DNA of 64,000 nucleotides, from the NCBI RefSeq assembly GCF_007725405.1, contig NZ_CP042163.1, positions 744,001 through 808,000 of the forward strand. Reading direction: 5' to 3'. Positions 36,363-45,270 of this stretch are shown here, in pieces. The notes under the pieces were generated by a model. The model worked only from the letters and a program-made list of their open reading frames with translations. It was not told the DNA's origin and did not search any database. Made by a program: the position numbers and the translations under genes. The stretch's first letter is position 1. Each line of letters begins with the position of its first letter. This DNA is from Shouchella miscanthi (GTDB lineage Bacteria > Bacillota > Bacilli > Bacillales > Bacillaceae_D).

Positions 36363-37718
36363 TTGTCCACGTTGCGAGTCACAGCCTTTATCGCTTCTCA
36401 ATATGATAAAGCGATGCAGCAACCATCGTATCGTTTTTTACTGTTGTTGCTCGGATTACCACTACATATCATTCGGTTGGTCGTTGTGCTAGTACAACCT
36501 TCGACAACAACTGTTTTTGCGGAATCCGAACGTCGACGGCAAGAATTAGTTGATCAAGAAAAGAAAAAACAAGCTTTTTTTAAGCAAGAGAAATCAGTAC
36601 AAGTAACAAGCCAAATTGTGGATGCACGACTTAAACAAGAATTAAATGGCCAAAACGAAGGAGAGCTGCTTCAACGACTACGAAGAGATGTGTCAGCTTT
36701 TTTAACAAAGCCAGTTGGCTTTACAGTGGGCCTTGTTCTTGCATTGCCTATGTACGTACTGCTTATGATTTATGCGAATCCATACGTTAAATACATTGCT
36801 GAGCGCTTGCTAATGATGGTGTACGTTGTGTTCGGCGTAACCGCACTCGTATTTACGATCCTTTATTTATCACCATTTGATCCAGCAATAAATTTATTAG
36901 GAGAGCAAGCGTCAAAAGAGCAAATTGAAGCATTTAATCGGGTTTATGGGCTTGATCAAGCATACTTTACTCAGCTGTGGCAAGCGGTTCAAGGCGTATG
37001 GACATTTGATTTAGGCCAGTCGTACGAAGGAAATGAAGAGGTTGTTCAAACCATATTTCGTAGGTTTCCAGTGACACTACAGTTAACGCTTTTATCCCTT
37101 ATTTTAGCGATTGTGATTGCGGTACCAGCTGGTATTTATGCAGCTGTAAAACGACATTCATTTTATGATCAGTTCTTTATGTTTGTTGCATTAATTGGGC
37201 TTTCAATTCCTAGTTTTTGGCTAGGTCTAGTCATGATATTGCAGTTTTCGATTCAACTAGGCTGGCTCCCGGCAACTTACAGTAGCACGAACAATCTTTC
37301 GTTGCTGATGCCAGCAATTGTGCTTGGAACGAGTTTAACAGCTGCGGTTGCGCGAATGACACGTTCCTCAACACTGGATGTCATACAGGAAGATTATATG
37401 TTGCTAGCAAAAGCTAAAGGACTGTCTGGATGGACGGTTATCGTAAAGCACGCAGTACCGAATGCGTTAATTCCTGTTGTCACCATCATTGGTCTTCAAT
37501 TTGGTGGAATGCTTGGTGGTGCTGCCGTTGTGGAGAAGGTCTTTAACATTAGTGGATTAGGTAGTTATATTGTGGATAAACAATTTATTCCTGATATACC
37601 AGCTGTACTTGGCGGTGTTATTTATATAGCGATTGTGATTTCGATTATTAATTTATTGGTTGATTTACTTTATGCATTCCTTGATCCACGGATACGAGCA
37701 AAAATGAAAGAATACTAG
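36363..37718 (+). CDS. peptide ABC transporter permease, DppB-like with N-terminal extension
   Basis: A 451-residue permease. The C-terminal 310 residues are a normal DppB/OppB permease (YIAERLLMMVYVVFGVTALVF onwards, EAA-like loop SGWTVIVKHAVPNALIPV). The first 140 residues are extra: a hydrophobic helix at about 26-45, a highly charged coil (ESERRRQELVDQEKKKQ, then LKQELNGQNEGELLQRLRR) and another helix at about 118-138. Typical DppB proteins are about 310-340 residues. TTG start with GGAGGTGA seven bases upstream. Followed 15 bases later by the partner permease. Confidence 0.88.
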   Translation: MSTLRVTAFIASQYDKAMQQPSYRFLLLLLGLPLHIIRLVVVLVQPSTTTVFAESERRRQELVDQEKKKQAFFKQEKSVQVTSQIVDARLKQELNGQNEGELLQRLRRDVSAFLTKPVGFTVGLVLALPMYVLLMIYANPYVKYIAERLLMMVYVVFGVTALVFTILYLSPFDPAINLLGEQASKEQIEAFNRVYGLDQAYFTQLWQAVQGVWTFDLGQSYEGNEEVVQTIFRRFPVTLQLTLLSLILAIVIAVPAGIYAAVKRHSFYDQFFMFVALIGLSIPSFWLGLVMILQFSIQLGWLPATYSSTNNLSLLMPAIVLGTSLTAAVARMTRSSTLDVIQEDYMLLAKAKGLSGWTVIVKHAVPNALIPVVTIIGLQFGGMLGGAAVVEKVFNISGLGSYIVDKQFIPDIPAVLGGVIYIAIVISIINLLVDLLYAFLDPRIRAKMKEY

Positions 37719-37733
37719 TTAGGGGGTGAGCGT

Positions 37734-39173
37734 GTGGATCGAGCTAGAAAACAGTTTACATTTCGTCAGGTTCGCTTCTTCTTCTTTTTATCGACTGGAT
37801 TTTTTCTTCTGTTAACGTTAGTGAATCTAAACGGTAGGGGCGAATATGGTGGCTTCTTTCTTTATACATCTATCCAATTTATCATACTGATGTTGCACGG
37901 CTTCCTTCTTTTTCTTGTTCATAAACGTCGCTATAAAGACAATGAAAGAGATGGCGTTAGCAAAGGCTTAGCGTGGGTACTGTTATTCGGTGTTTTTACA
38001 GGGAATGTCTTTGCGTCATTAGCTGCATTCTATGTCGTGAAAGAAAAACGAACTGCAACGACGATTCTTGCCTTTTATATGATTCTTGCAGATGTGCTCG
38101 TCATTCTTGTGTCGTTAGTGAATTTATTTAAGCCCTACGTGGCAAATACATTTATCCCATCTATGATTCTTTTATTTAGTGTATTGCTTATACACCTGTT
38201 GTTCTTTTTTGCACTTCCATTCATTCAGAAGTCAACGAGGAATAGAAAGCGGGGTCTAGGAATTCTCCTGTTACTAACAGTTGTAACAGGAAATCTATTC
38301 GTCTTATTCGTTCTCTATACAATGTTCATTCAAGAACAACAGAAGAGAGGGCTACTAGAAAAATTAATTTCTTACCCAGCGCCGATGATTGGATTATTTT
38401 TCATTCTATTTTTATTTATGATATCTGTTAGTAGTTATGGTGTTTTTGATTACGGAGATGCTATTACCAATAATTACAGTACGATTCTAGCTGAACCAAG
38501 CCTTGCCCATCCGTTCGGCACAGATAATTATGGGCGTGATGTATTTTCACGCGTCATATTTGGGGCACGGATTTCTTTAATTGTAGGGTTTGTTGCAACC
38601 CTTGTTCCGTTTGTCATTGGAGGGATTTTAGGAGCTATTTCCGGTTATTTCGGCCGTCGTTCAGATAATGTGATTATGCGTTCTCTCGACGTTTTGTATG
38701 CTATTCCTGATATCCTGCTTGCGATTACCATAATAGCGGCCTTCGGTGCAAGTACAGTCAATTTAATTTTGGCTTTAAGTGTAGGAGCGATTCCCGGTTA
38801 TGCACGAACGATGCGTGCCAATGTATTACAAGTATCCAATCTAGAATATGTTGAATCTGCTCGTGCTTTAGGAGCAAATCATATAAAGGTTTTAGTGAAG
38901 CATGTCATTCCAAATGCCATGTCTCCAATGATAATTCGGTCAACATTAACAGTTGGCACCGCAGTTTTGGCGACAAGCAGCTTAAGCTACCTTGGTTTAG
39001 GCGTTGAACCACATATACCAGAATGGGGCAATATTTTAAGGTTAGGAAGCTCCTATTTAGAAAGTCAGCCTCATCTTGCTTTATTTCCAGGTCTAGCAAT
39101 CATTTTACTCGTATTGTCGTTTAATTTTTTAGGAGACGGCTTACGTGACGCAACCGATCCACGTTTATCGTAA
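37734..39173 (+). CDS. peptide ABC transporter permease, DppC-like with long membrane extension
   Basis: A 479-residue permease. The last 260 residues are a standard DppC/OppC module (HPFGTDNYGRDVFSRVIFGARISL and the EAA loop SARALGANHIKVLVKHVIPN). The first 210 residues add about six hydrophobic helices not found in normal DppC proteins of about 300 residues. GTG start with TTAGGGGGTGAGC upstream. It lies in the operon between the DppB-like permease and the binding protein. The added membrane domain may recruit a partner or form a second module; that is inference. Confidence 0.88.
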   Translation: MDRARKQFTFRQVRFFFFLSTGFFLLLTLVNLNGRGEYGGFFLYTSIQFIILMLHGFLLFLVHKRRYKDNERDGVSKGLAWVLLFGVFTGNVFASLAAFYVVKEKRTATTILAFYMILADVLVILVSLVNLFKPYVANTFIPSMILLFSVLLIHLLFFFALPFIQKSTRNRKRGLGILLLLTVVTGNLFVLFVLYTMFIQEQQKRGLLEKLISYPAPMIGLFFILFLFMISVSSYGVFDYGDAITNNYSTILAEPSLAHPFGTDNYGRDVFSRVIFGARISLIVGFVATLVPFVIGGILGAISGYFGRRSDNVIMRSLDVLYAIPDILLAITIIAAFGASTVNLILALSVGAIPGYARTMRANVLQVSNLEYVESARALGANHIKVLVKHVIPNAMSPMIIRSTLTVGTAVLATSSLSYLGLGVEPHIPEWGNILRLGSSYLESQPHLALFPGLAIILLVLSFNFLGDGLRDATDPRLS

Positions 39174-39196
39174 AACAAATCTAAGGGGGATGTAAC

Positions 39197-41014
39197 ATGA
39201 AGAAACAATGGGGACTAACACTCGCGGCTTTTGCTTTGGTGGCACTAAGTGCTTGTAATGTCACAACACGTGACGATGTGGAGGGAGAGGCATCAGACGT
39301 TGAACCGCCAGCAGAAGCAGTTGACATAGAATTACTGGCAATGAGTAGCAACGAACAAGATATCAACATTTTACGTGATCAGTTAACGTCTAATGGATTT
39401 ACGGTTTCAATTAACCAACAGCCTGATTATGGCAGCTTTGTTTCGCAGCGAGATGCTGGCAATTATGATATTGCTATCTCTAGCTGGACGACAGTGACAG
39501 GAAACCCTGATTATGCGATTCGTTCATTATTTAAATCAGATGGTGACAATAGTTTAATAGACGATGCCGATATTGATGCACTTATTGAACAAGGTTCAAC
39601 CGAATCACCAGAAGAGTATACCGATACGTATCGTGAATTAGAAGAAACTCTAGTAACCGAGAATGCCTATATCGTTCCACTCTATACGTCTATGAAAAAC
39701 CAGGCGTTTAATCAAGATGTGCTACAAGAGGAATCGGTTCGTCTATCAAAATCACGCGCATTTGCTTGGGACAGTGTTCGGTATGTAAATGAAGAAGACC
39801 AAGAGGAAAGACCGCTTGTACTGACTCAAGCGATTTCAGAATTAACATCCCTTGACCCGATTAAGGGGAATGACGGTTCAATTAATCAACTGAATACGAA
39901 TATGTATGTTCGTTTAGTGAATTTAACCGATGATGATGAGATTACAGCGGATGCCTCTCTTTCATATGAATACGCCATTGCAGAGGGAAATGAGGATTAC
40001 TATTTCGTTTTACGAGATGATCTCTTCTTTGCGGCGGTAGAGGGTGAAGATGTGGTAGAAACAGAGGAGCGTGTAGGAATTGAAGACGTTATTTTCTCTT
40101 TAGAGAGAGCGTCTAATCGCGATTCTGTGCCAGATCATCGGACGTATACCCTTCATGAACATATCGGTGAAGTGACGGCTGTTTCCGATATAACCGAATT
40201 AGAAAACGCGACATTGGCTGGAAGCTCAGATTCAATTCTTGAACAGTTGGAATCTGGTCTTGATCAATCGATTGATTCCCTTGTCACAGACAAAGATGCT
40301 GCGAATTCAGAGGAGGGGGCTTATCAAGTTGTGAAATTGACGACAACTGAGCCGTTCCCTCAAGTATTAAATTACTTAGCTCATCAATCAGCTGGCATTG
40401 TATCGAAGTCGCAAGTCGAATCAGTGAACACCTATAACGTTGAAGAGTTTGATGTTAATACAGACATTCCTTATGGCGATCAGCGTTTAGTGACAGAAGG
40501 CAGTGGTTTAGAGAATAGTTTGTATGCAAGCGGTCCGTATATCATGACGCATAAGAACGACTATGAAGCAGTATTTTTGAAGAACCCAGGTTATCAAGCA
40601 GGAACAGAGTATGAGCCAACAATTGAAGAAGTACGGGTTCGATTTATAAGTGACTCTGATTCAGCACTTTCGGCTTTACGTAGTGGGGAAATTGATATGT
40701 ATTACGGCGTACCGGAAAATAAAATGGATCTTGTTGAAGGTGATGAAAAGCTTCAACTACAAAGTATTCCAAGTAACGGTGTAACGTATCTCGCGTTCAA
40801 CACTTCTAACCGCGATGTAGCAGAAAGCGTTGATTTACGAAAAGCGGTTCTTTATGCAATTAATCAGGATGAAATTATTCAAGTATACAATAATGATAAA
40901 TTGCCAGCGTACTCAACGCTCAGCCCACTCGTTGATACAGGGAATAAGCTTGAAGCAGATCAAAACAAAGTCTATGAGCATTTAAATGCTTATCTTGAAA
41001 GCAAGGATGAATAA
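39197..41014 (+). CDS. peptide-binding lipoprotein (SBP family 5), apparently circularly permuted
   Basis: A 605-residue lipoprotein with lipobox LSAC (Cys20) and an acidic linker. Residues about 43-170 match the C-terminal lobe of family 5 binding proteins (LRDQLTSNGFTVSINQ, NYDIAISSWTTVTGNPDY, DIDALIEQGS, TENAYIVPLYTS). Residues about 207-590 then match the N-terminal and middle parts (TQAISELTSLDPIKG, FVLRDDLFF, EDVIFSLERAS, ASGPYIMTHKNDYEAVFLKNP, LRSGEIDMYYG, LRKAVLYAINQDEI), and the chain stops where the C-terminal lobe should begin. So the family order is rotated. It delivers peptides to the divergent two-permease, fused-ATPase transporter. Confidence 0.85.
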   Translation: MKKQWGLTLAAFALVALSACNVTTRDDVEGEASDVEPPAEAVDIELLAMSSNEQDINILRDQLTSNGFTVSINQQPDYGSFVSQRDAGNYDIAISSWTTVTGNPDYAIRSLFKSDGDNSLIDDADIDALIEQGSTESPEEYTDTYRELEETLVTENAYIVPLYTSMKNQAFNQDVLQEESVRLSKSRAFAWDSVRYVNEEDQEERPLVLTQAISELTSLDPIKGNDGSINQLNTNMYVRLVNLTDDDEITADASLSYEYAIAEGNEDYYFVLRDDLFFAAVEGEDVVETEERVGIEDVIFSLERASNRDSVPDHRTYTLHEHIGEVTAVSDITELENATLAGSSDSILEQLESGLDQSIDSLVTDKDAANSEEGAYQVVKLTTTEPFPQVLNYLAHQSAGIVSKSQVESVNTYNVEEFDVNTDIPYGDQRLVTEGSGLENSLYASGPYIMTHKNDYEAVFLKNPGYQAGTEYEPTIEEVRVRFISDSDSALSALRSGEIDMYYGVPENKMDLVEGDEKLQLQSIPSNGVTYLAFNTSNRDVAESVDLRKAVLYAINQDEIIQVYNNDKLPAYSTLSPLVDTGNKLEADQNKVYEHLNAYLESKDE

Positions 41015-41060
41015 AAAAACGAGCCTTTCAGTCGGTAAAGATGAAGCGCTAAAGCGCAAA

Positions 41061-41337
41061 AGAGGCTGGGACATAACGAAAAGTAGTAGTTGAAAAGACG
41101 AATAGTCTAAAATATGCTGAGTAGCACCGCTACAGGAGAATCCTTCGCTTTCCGGGGACACGGCCTCAGCCTCCTTTGTGAAAAACCGCCACTCCAGAGT
41201 CTTCAGACACGTGCTGATCCCCCAGGAGTCTTCGGATTCTCCTTCCGCTCATTTTCATATAAAACGAACGACGAACGTTCCTATTTTCAGGAATGTTCGT
41301 CATTTTGGTCTGTCTATCTACTTTTGTCCCAGCCTCT
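41061..41337. mobile_element. MITE-like interspersed repeat with GGCTGGGACA termini
   Basis: A 277-base non-coding element with terminal inverted repeats AGAGGCTGGGACA and TGTCCCAGCCTCT, extended by AAGTAG / CTACTT close to the ends. It carries an internal 12-bp hairpin at 41270-41301 (GACGAACGTTCC / GGAATGTTCGTC) and GC-rich segments unlike the flanks. It contains no transposase. Similar GGCTGGGAC-ended repeats are scattered in Bacillota genomes. Copy number here cannot be seen from one window. Confidence 0.65.
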
Positions 41338-41526
41338 ATTTTTTAAAAATTCTCTAGGACTTTAGGTGTAACGATAACCTTGTTTTACCAATATGCTTAT
41401 GGTATGTTTTAATGTGTGTAAATATTATGATTGTTTTTAAAAAAATATTCATTTAAGCGTTGAAAAGAATCAATTTAGATGAATGTACAGAACTTTACAA
41501 ACTAATAGGGGGCAACGATCTTACAA
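41338..41526 (+). other. A/T-rich spacer before the esterase gene
   Basis: Non-coding, A/T rich. TAGGGGG at 41507-41513 is a possible ribosome binding site for the esterase gene, although it lies 14 bases from its ATG, longer than normal. Confidence 0.4.
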
Positions 41527-42468
41527 ATGAAGTATACGAAATTACTGAACACAACATTGGAAAAATATAAAACAAATGGAGCGGAAGAAGCCTATCACTA
41601 TATTTCTAAACATGCGAATGAGGTTGAAGGAAACCATGCTCAAATTTACAACTTTCAGTACGCTTTGGCTGCTGCATCTGGACACGAAGATGAAGCCTTA
41701 GCAATAATGAAAGAGGCGATCATTGAGAACGGTCATTGGTATTCTTATACCTACCTTTTGGAAGATGAGGACTTGGATTCCCTTCGTAAGAACGAGGAAT
41801 TTCAATACATGATTGATCTATGTAGAAATAGAGAAGAAGAAGCGAAAAAAAATGCTGAATCGACATTGGAAGTGATTGTTCCAGATAAAGATCGTACAAA
41901 AGAGGGTTTATTCATCGCCCTGCATGGAAACCAAGAAAACACTTCGTTTACAAAAGTCAATTGGCAAACGGTTACATCAAATGGTTTCGTGTTAGGATTG
42001 CCACAGTCTTCTCAGATAGAATTCTCAGGTGGTTATAATTGGGATGATGTAGAAAAAGGATCAATGGAGTTGCAAACTCATTATGAAACAATGAAACAGA
42101 ATGTTCAGGTGAATCATGGACCTATCATTCTTGGAGGCTTCTCTGCTGGGGCAGGTGTTATTTTAAACACCATTTTAAAACGTGATATGCTAGTACAAGG
42201 GTTTATTTTTGTGGGACCTTGGTTACCAGATGTCGAGCAGTATGCTGATGAATTAGCTATGATGGCAGACAAAGGCATAAAAGGGTACATTATCTGTGGT
42301 GATCAAGATGAAGATTCTCTTGACTGTACGAATACGTTTATTGAATTGCTAGAGAAAAAGAACGTAAAGCATGTGTTTGAATTAGTAAACGGATTAGACC
42401 ATGATTATCCTAAAAATTTTGATCGGTTCTTGAACAAAGCGATTGACTATTTAACAAACCAACACTAA
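41527..42468 (+). CDS. alpha/beta hydrolase (phospholipase/carboxylesterase type) with N-terminal helical domain
   Basis: A 313-residue cytosolic hydrolase. The N-terminal 100 residues are helical and TPR-like (YHYISKHANEVEGNHAQIYNFQYALAA split across two helices), as in some Bacillus proteins. The hydrolase part has an oxyanion strand FIALHGNQEN, nucleophile elbow GGFSAGAG with catalytic Ser near residue 211, an acidic residue near ICGDQDED, and catalytic His in LDHDYP. It belongs to the esterase/dienelactone hydrolase group; substrate unknown. Transcribed alone and closed by a terminator. Confidence 0.82.
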   Translation: MKYTKLLNTTLEKYKTNGAEEAYHYISKHANEVEGNHAQIYNFQYALAAASGHEDEALAIMKEAIIENGHWYSYTYLLEDEDLDSLRKNEEFQYMIDLCRNREEEAKKNAESTLEVIVPDKDRTKEGLFIALHGNQENTSFTKVNWQTVTSNGFVLGLPQSSQIEFSGGYNWDDVEKGSMELQTHYETMKQNVQVNHGPIILGGFSAGAGVILNTILKRDMLVQGFIFVGPWLPDVEQYADELAMMADKGIKGYIICGDQDEDSLDCTNTFIELLEKKNVKHVFELVNGLDHDYPKNFDRFLNKAIDYLTNQH

Positions 42469-42556
42469 ATCTTCTTTGTTTTCGTTGGAATGAAAACAAG
42501 CAACTTGGAGCTGGCATAAGGAATAAGCCAATTTCGTTTTGGACTTTATTGACTAA

Positions 42557-42601
42557 ACAACCCCATCGATAAGCTGGTTAGCGTTTATCGTTGGGGTTTT
42601 A
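42557..42601 (+). terminator. terminator after the esterase gene
   Basis: Stem AACCCCATCGATAA / TTTATCGTTGGGGTT followed by TTTATC. Confidence 0.85.
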
Positions 42602-42639
42602 TCTTAGGTCTAAGAGCTTTGAAGCAAGAGTTCCGTTCA

Positions 42640-42855
42640 TTAGGATTTCGATGTTTCCGTAATTTCAACATGTGTGACATTTTCAGAGCGCACGAGTACT
42701 TCGTCTTCTTTCATGACTCCGAATGAAACAATCTTGTTTTCTGTTAATGCACCATCAATCGATTTAGCTGCTTTATTCACGTCTCCATCATCCCTTATTG
42801 ATTCATAAATGGGCTGTTCTCTACCTATAACATAGACTTTGATGTGATATGGCAT
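42640..42855 (-). CDS. small protein of 71 residues, unknown
   Basis: Starts MPYHIKVYVIGRE with GAGGGGAG upstream; a second ATG two codons earlier is possible. Mixed alpha/beta composition, no cysteine or membrane segment. It ends VEITETSKS. No family recognised. A longer frame extending upstream has no start signal. Monocistronic. Confidence 0.6.
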   Translation of the reverse strand: MPYHIKVYVIGREQPIYESIRDDGDVNKAAKSIDGALTENKIVSFGVMKEDEVLVRSENVTHVEITETSKS

Positions 42856-42984
42856 GTACATTCTCCCCTCAATTGATTTAAAATGTCTACTACAGAAAAG
42901 ATAACCGTTAAGGCTAGATGTAAAACTAAAATACGAAGAATTTTTCAGGGAAACTTGATAAGGTTCAGCCTGTGAAGAGAAACA

Positions 42985-43014
42985 CAAAAAACACTCTCAT
43001 GAACGAGAGTGCTT
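42985..43014 (-). terminator. terminator after the CitMHS transporter gene
   Basis: Minus-strand stem GCACTCTCG / TGAGAGTGT followed by TTTTTTG. Confidence 0.88.
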
Positions 43015-43021
43015 TTGCTTC

Positions 43022-44347
43022 TTATACGACCCCAATAATAATAGCGATTACGACCATGACAATACTGAAACCCCAAAACCAGAAGAAGGAGTAACGAATG
43101 TATTTACCCATATCGATCCCTGCAAGTCCAACAGCTAGCCAGACAGCCGGAGCTAAAGGGCTTACAAATGTACCAACCACGTTTCCGATGAGCAATGCAT
43201 AGGCAGTTGAAGTACTTGCAACACCAACCTCTGACGTAATTCCTTCTACAATAGGTAGAAGAGCAAAGTAGTAGGCATCTGTACTTGTGACAATATCAAA
43301 CGGTACGCCAAGTAGACCAATGATAATATGGAGAAACGGTAAGACGGCAGCAGGTAGAATAGCAACGCTGTCTATCGCAATAGATTCTAACATCCCTGAT
43401 CCTGTCAAAACCCCTAGAAATGTACCAGCTGATAAAATAACCGCAGCCATTAACAAGGCACTAGGAGAGTGTTCTTTAATGCGATCCATCTGTGTTTGGA
43501 CGTTAGGATAGTTGATCATTAGTGCCAACACAAGCCCAATCATAAAAATATAAGCAGATGGGAGAGGGTTCCAAACTAATACACCGATTAAAGCTACAAA
43601 TAAAATGGCATTTGGCCAAATAAGATGATAGCGCTTTAATGCGGGATCTCCAGAATTGCTAATTGAATCAAGCGCCTCTTTCATATCCGCATCGGTCATT
43701 GCTGTTGCTGCGGCTTCAGAATGAGCGGTTTTTTGGATGCGTTTTTTCTCTCGTATTCCCAACACGTACCCGAGGATTAACACAAGAACAACACCAATGA
43801 TTTGCATAGGAATAAGTGGTAGCCATATTTCAACGGGATCACCGCCAATGACACTAGCTACTCGACCAGTTGGACCAGCCCAAGGAACCATATTCATAAT
43901 ACCTGCACTTATACCAACAAGCATCACGAGTAAATATGGACTCATACCAAGACGCTTGTACAACGGTAGTAATGCTGGAATAGTTAATAGAAAAGTCGTT
44001 GCACCGGCACCATCGAGATGAGCAATAGTACCAATTGCAGCTGTCCCAACCGCGACAGTAACGACGTTCCCTTTAGTCAGCCGAACCATCCCGCGAATAA
44101 TAGGCTCAAAAAAACCAGTATCTTGTAAAACACCGAAGAACAGTATCGCAAAGATGAACATAATGGCTACATTGAGTACGCGGTCAATCCCTATTTCAAA
44201 GAAATCCGTAATTTCAGTAAATCCAAAACCTGCAACAAGTGCACCAACAAGGGGCACAATAATCATGGCAACAATTGGACTCGCTTTTCCCCATATAAGT
44301 AAAGCAACAGTAATAAGAATAATGGATATACCTATAATACTTAACAA
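43022..44347 (-). CDS. CitMHS family citrate/carboxylate transporter
   Basis: A 441-residue membrane transporter with about twelve hydrophobic helices. The segments LDGAGATTFLLTIPALLPLYKRL and VPWAGPTGRVAS (quoted in part) match CitM/CitN proteins of Bacillus, which import citrate as a metal complex with protons. The sequence starts MLSIIGISIILITVALL, close to CitM. AGGAGGGTTT lies before the ATG. A cre box lies 28 bases upstream of the start, so glucose repression is likely, as for citM. Exact metal preference cannot be told. Confidence 0.85.
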   Translation of the reverse strand: MLSIIGISIILITVALLIWGKASPIVAMIIVPLVGALVAGFGFTEITDFFEIGIDRVLNVAIMFIFAILFFGVLQDTGFFEPIIRGMVRLTKGNVVTVAVGTAAIGTIAHLDGAGATTFLLTIPALLPLYKRLGMSPYLLVMLVGISAGIMNMVPWAGPTGRVASVIGGDPVEIWLPLIPMQIIGVVLVLILGYVLGIREKKRIQKTAHSEAAATAMTDADMKEALDSISNSGDPALKRYHLIWPNAILFVALIGVLVWNPLPSAYIFMIGLVLALMINYPNVQTQMDRIKEHSPSALLMAAVILSAGTFLGVLTGSGMLESIAIDSVAILPAAVLPFLHIIIGLLGVPFDIVTSTDAYYFALLPIVEGITSEVGVASTSTAYALLIGNVVGTFVSPLAPAVWLAVGLAGIDMGKYIRYSFFWFWGFSIVMVVIAIIIGVV

Positions 44348-44374
44348 GCTAAACCCTCCTGATGTAAAAACAAA

Positions 44375-44390
44375 ATGTTTGCGCTTACAT
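44375..44390 (-). promoter_or_regulatory. cre box before the CitMHS gene
   Basis: Minus-strand ATGTAAGCGCAAACAT, a full match to WTGNNARCGNWWWCAW, 28 bases upstream of the transporter start. Confidence 0.7.
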
Positions 44391-44582
44391 AATCTTATAT
44401 TTTGATAAGCCTATCATATTAACATAGACAACGGAGGTTGTGATGATAAAGAAAATTACGTTCATATTGTTCATAGGGAGATAAGGTGGAGTAGAGAAAT
44501 GCTAAAAGAAATAGAGGGGGAGACATAGTGCCAACTGTGCATGAGTCTTGAATAAAGCAGAGAAAGACTTAGCCCCTTTTTA

Positions 44583-45014
44583 TTATAGAGGCTGTTCGTC
44601 TTCTTTCAATTCAGCAATAATCGTTTGAATAGGGATAAAGGTAAGATGACTAGGTTTTGCTTGTTTTAAGTGTTGGATTTTCGTTTCATCTCGATAGACA
44701 AGAACATATTCCCATTCGACATTTGGGATAAGTTTTTCTCGTGCTGCTCGTTTTTTAAAAGAAGTATACGTTCGATTCATCCAGTGTTCAATTTGGTTGG
44801 AAATCGTAGGACGGTGATCATTGCTCTCATGGTGATCTGTAAAGTTTGGGTGTTCATCAGGTTGAATACAAATCTCACAATGAATATAGCGCCATGAAGC
44901 GTCTTGTTGATGCTGAATAGCTAGAAGGTCGTATTGATTCTTTTCACCTTTCATAGTAAAAAAGCCTTGCTGATTATACCAATATTCAACTAATTTATTT
45001 GTAGGTAAAGTCAT
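44583..45014 (-). CDS. uncharacterised 143-residue protein, possible nuclease-like fold
   Basis: Starts MTLPTNKLVEYWYNQQGFFTM after GGAGGGG; a longer upstream frame has no such site. Tryptophan- and histidine-rich centre. The pattern GFFT, then YDLLAIQHQ and RYIHCEICIQ resembles the D-x-L-A-I / E-x-x PD-(D/E)XK nuclease core, but the match is weak. The C-terminus is basic then acidic (ELKEDEQPL). No conserved neighbour gives context. Confidence 0.6.
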   Translation of the reverse strand: MTLPTNKLVEYWYNQQGFFTMKGEKNQYDLLAIQHQQDASWRYIHCEICIQPDEHPNFTDHHESNDHRPTISNQIEHWMNRTYTSFKKRAAREKLIPNVEWEYVLVYRDETKIQHLKQAKPSHLTFIPIQTIIAELKEDEQPL

Positions 45015-45270
45015 TACATCCCCTCCGTAGAAGCTTTTGAACTCCTTTATTATAGCAATCATTTCATAAATAAACGAACAATTAGACGTAGGAAAAAAGA
45101 AATCATTCCTTTCATAAAGCAAATCATAGGATGATCGATTTATAAATCGGTGAATCCAAATTTAACTAGTCTTTGCCGTTGTTTCATTTGGAAAGATATG
45201 ATGCGCTCAATTAAAAAGTTCCGTTATATGGTTTTTTGAACTGATTAGTGAAACTATTGGAGGCGGTCAG

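Noticed and set aside
41114-41365. 83-codon ORF inside the MITE-like repeat
   Set aside because: It is contained in a non-coding repeat with no ribosome binding site; it is best seen as fortuitous.
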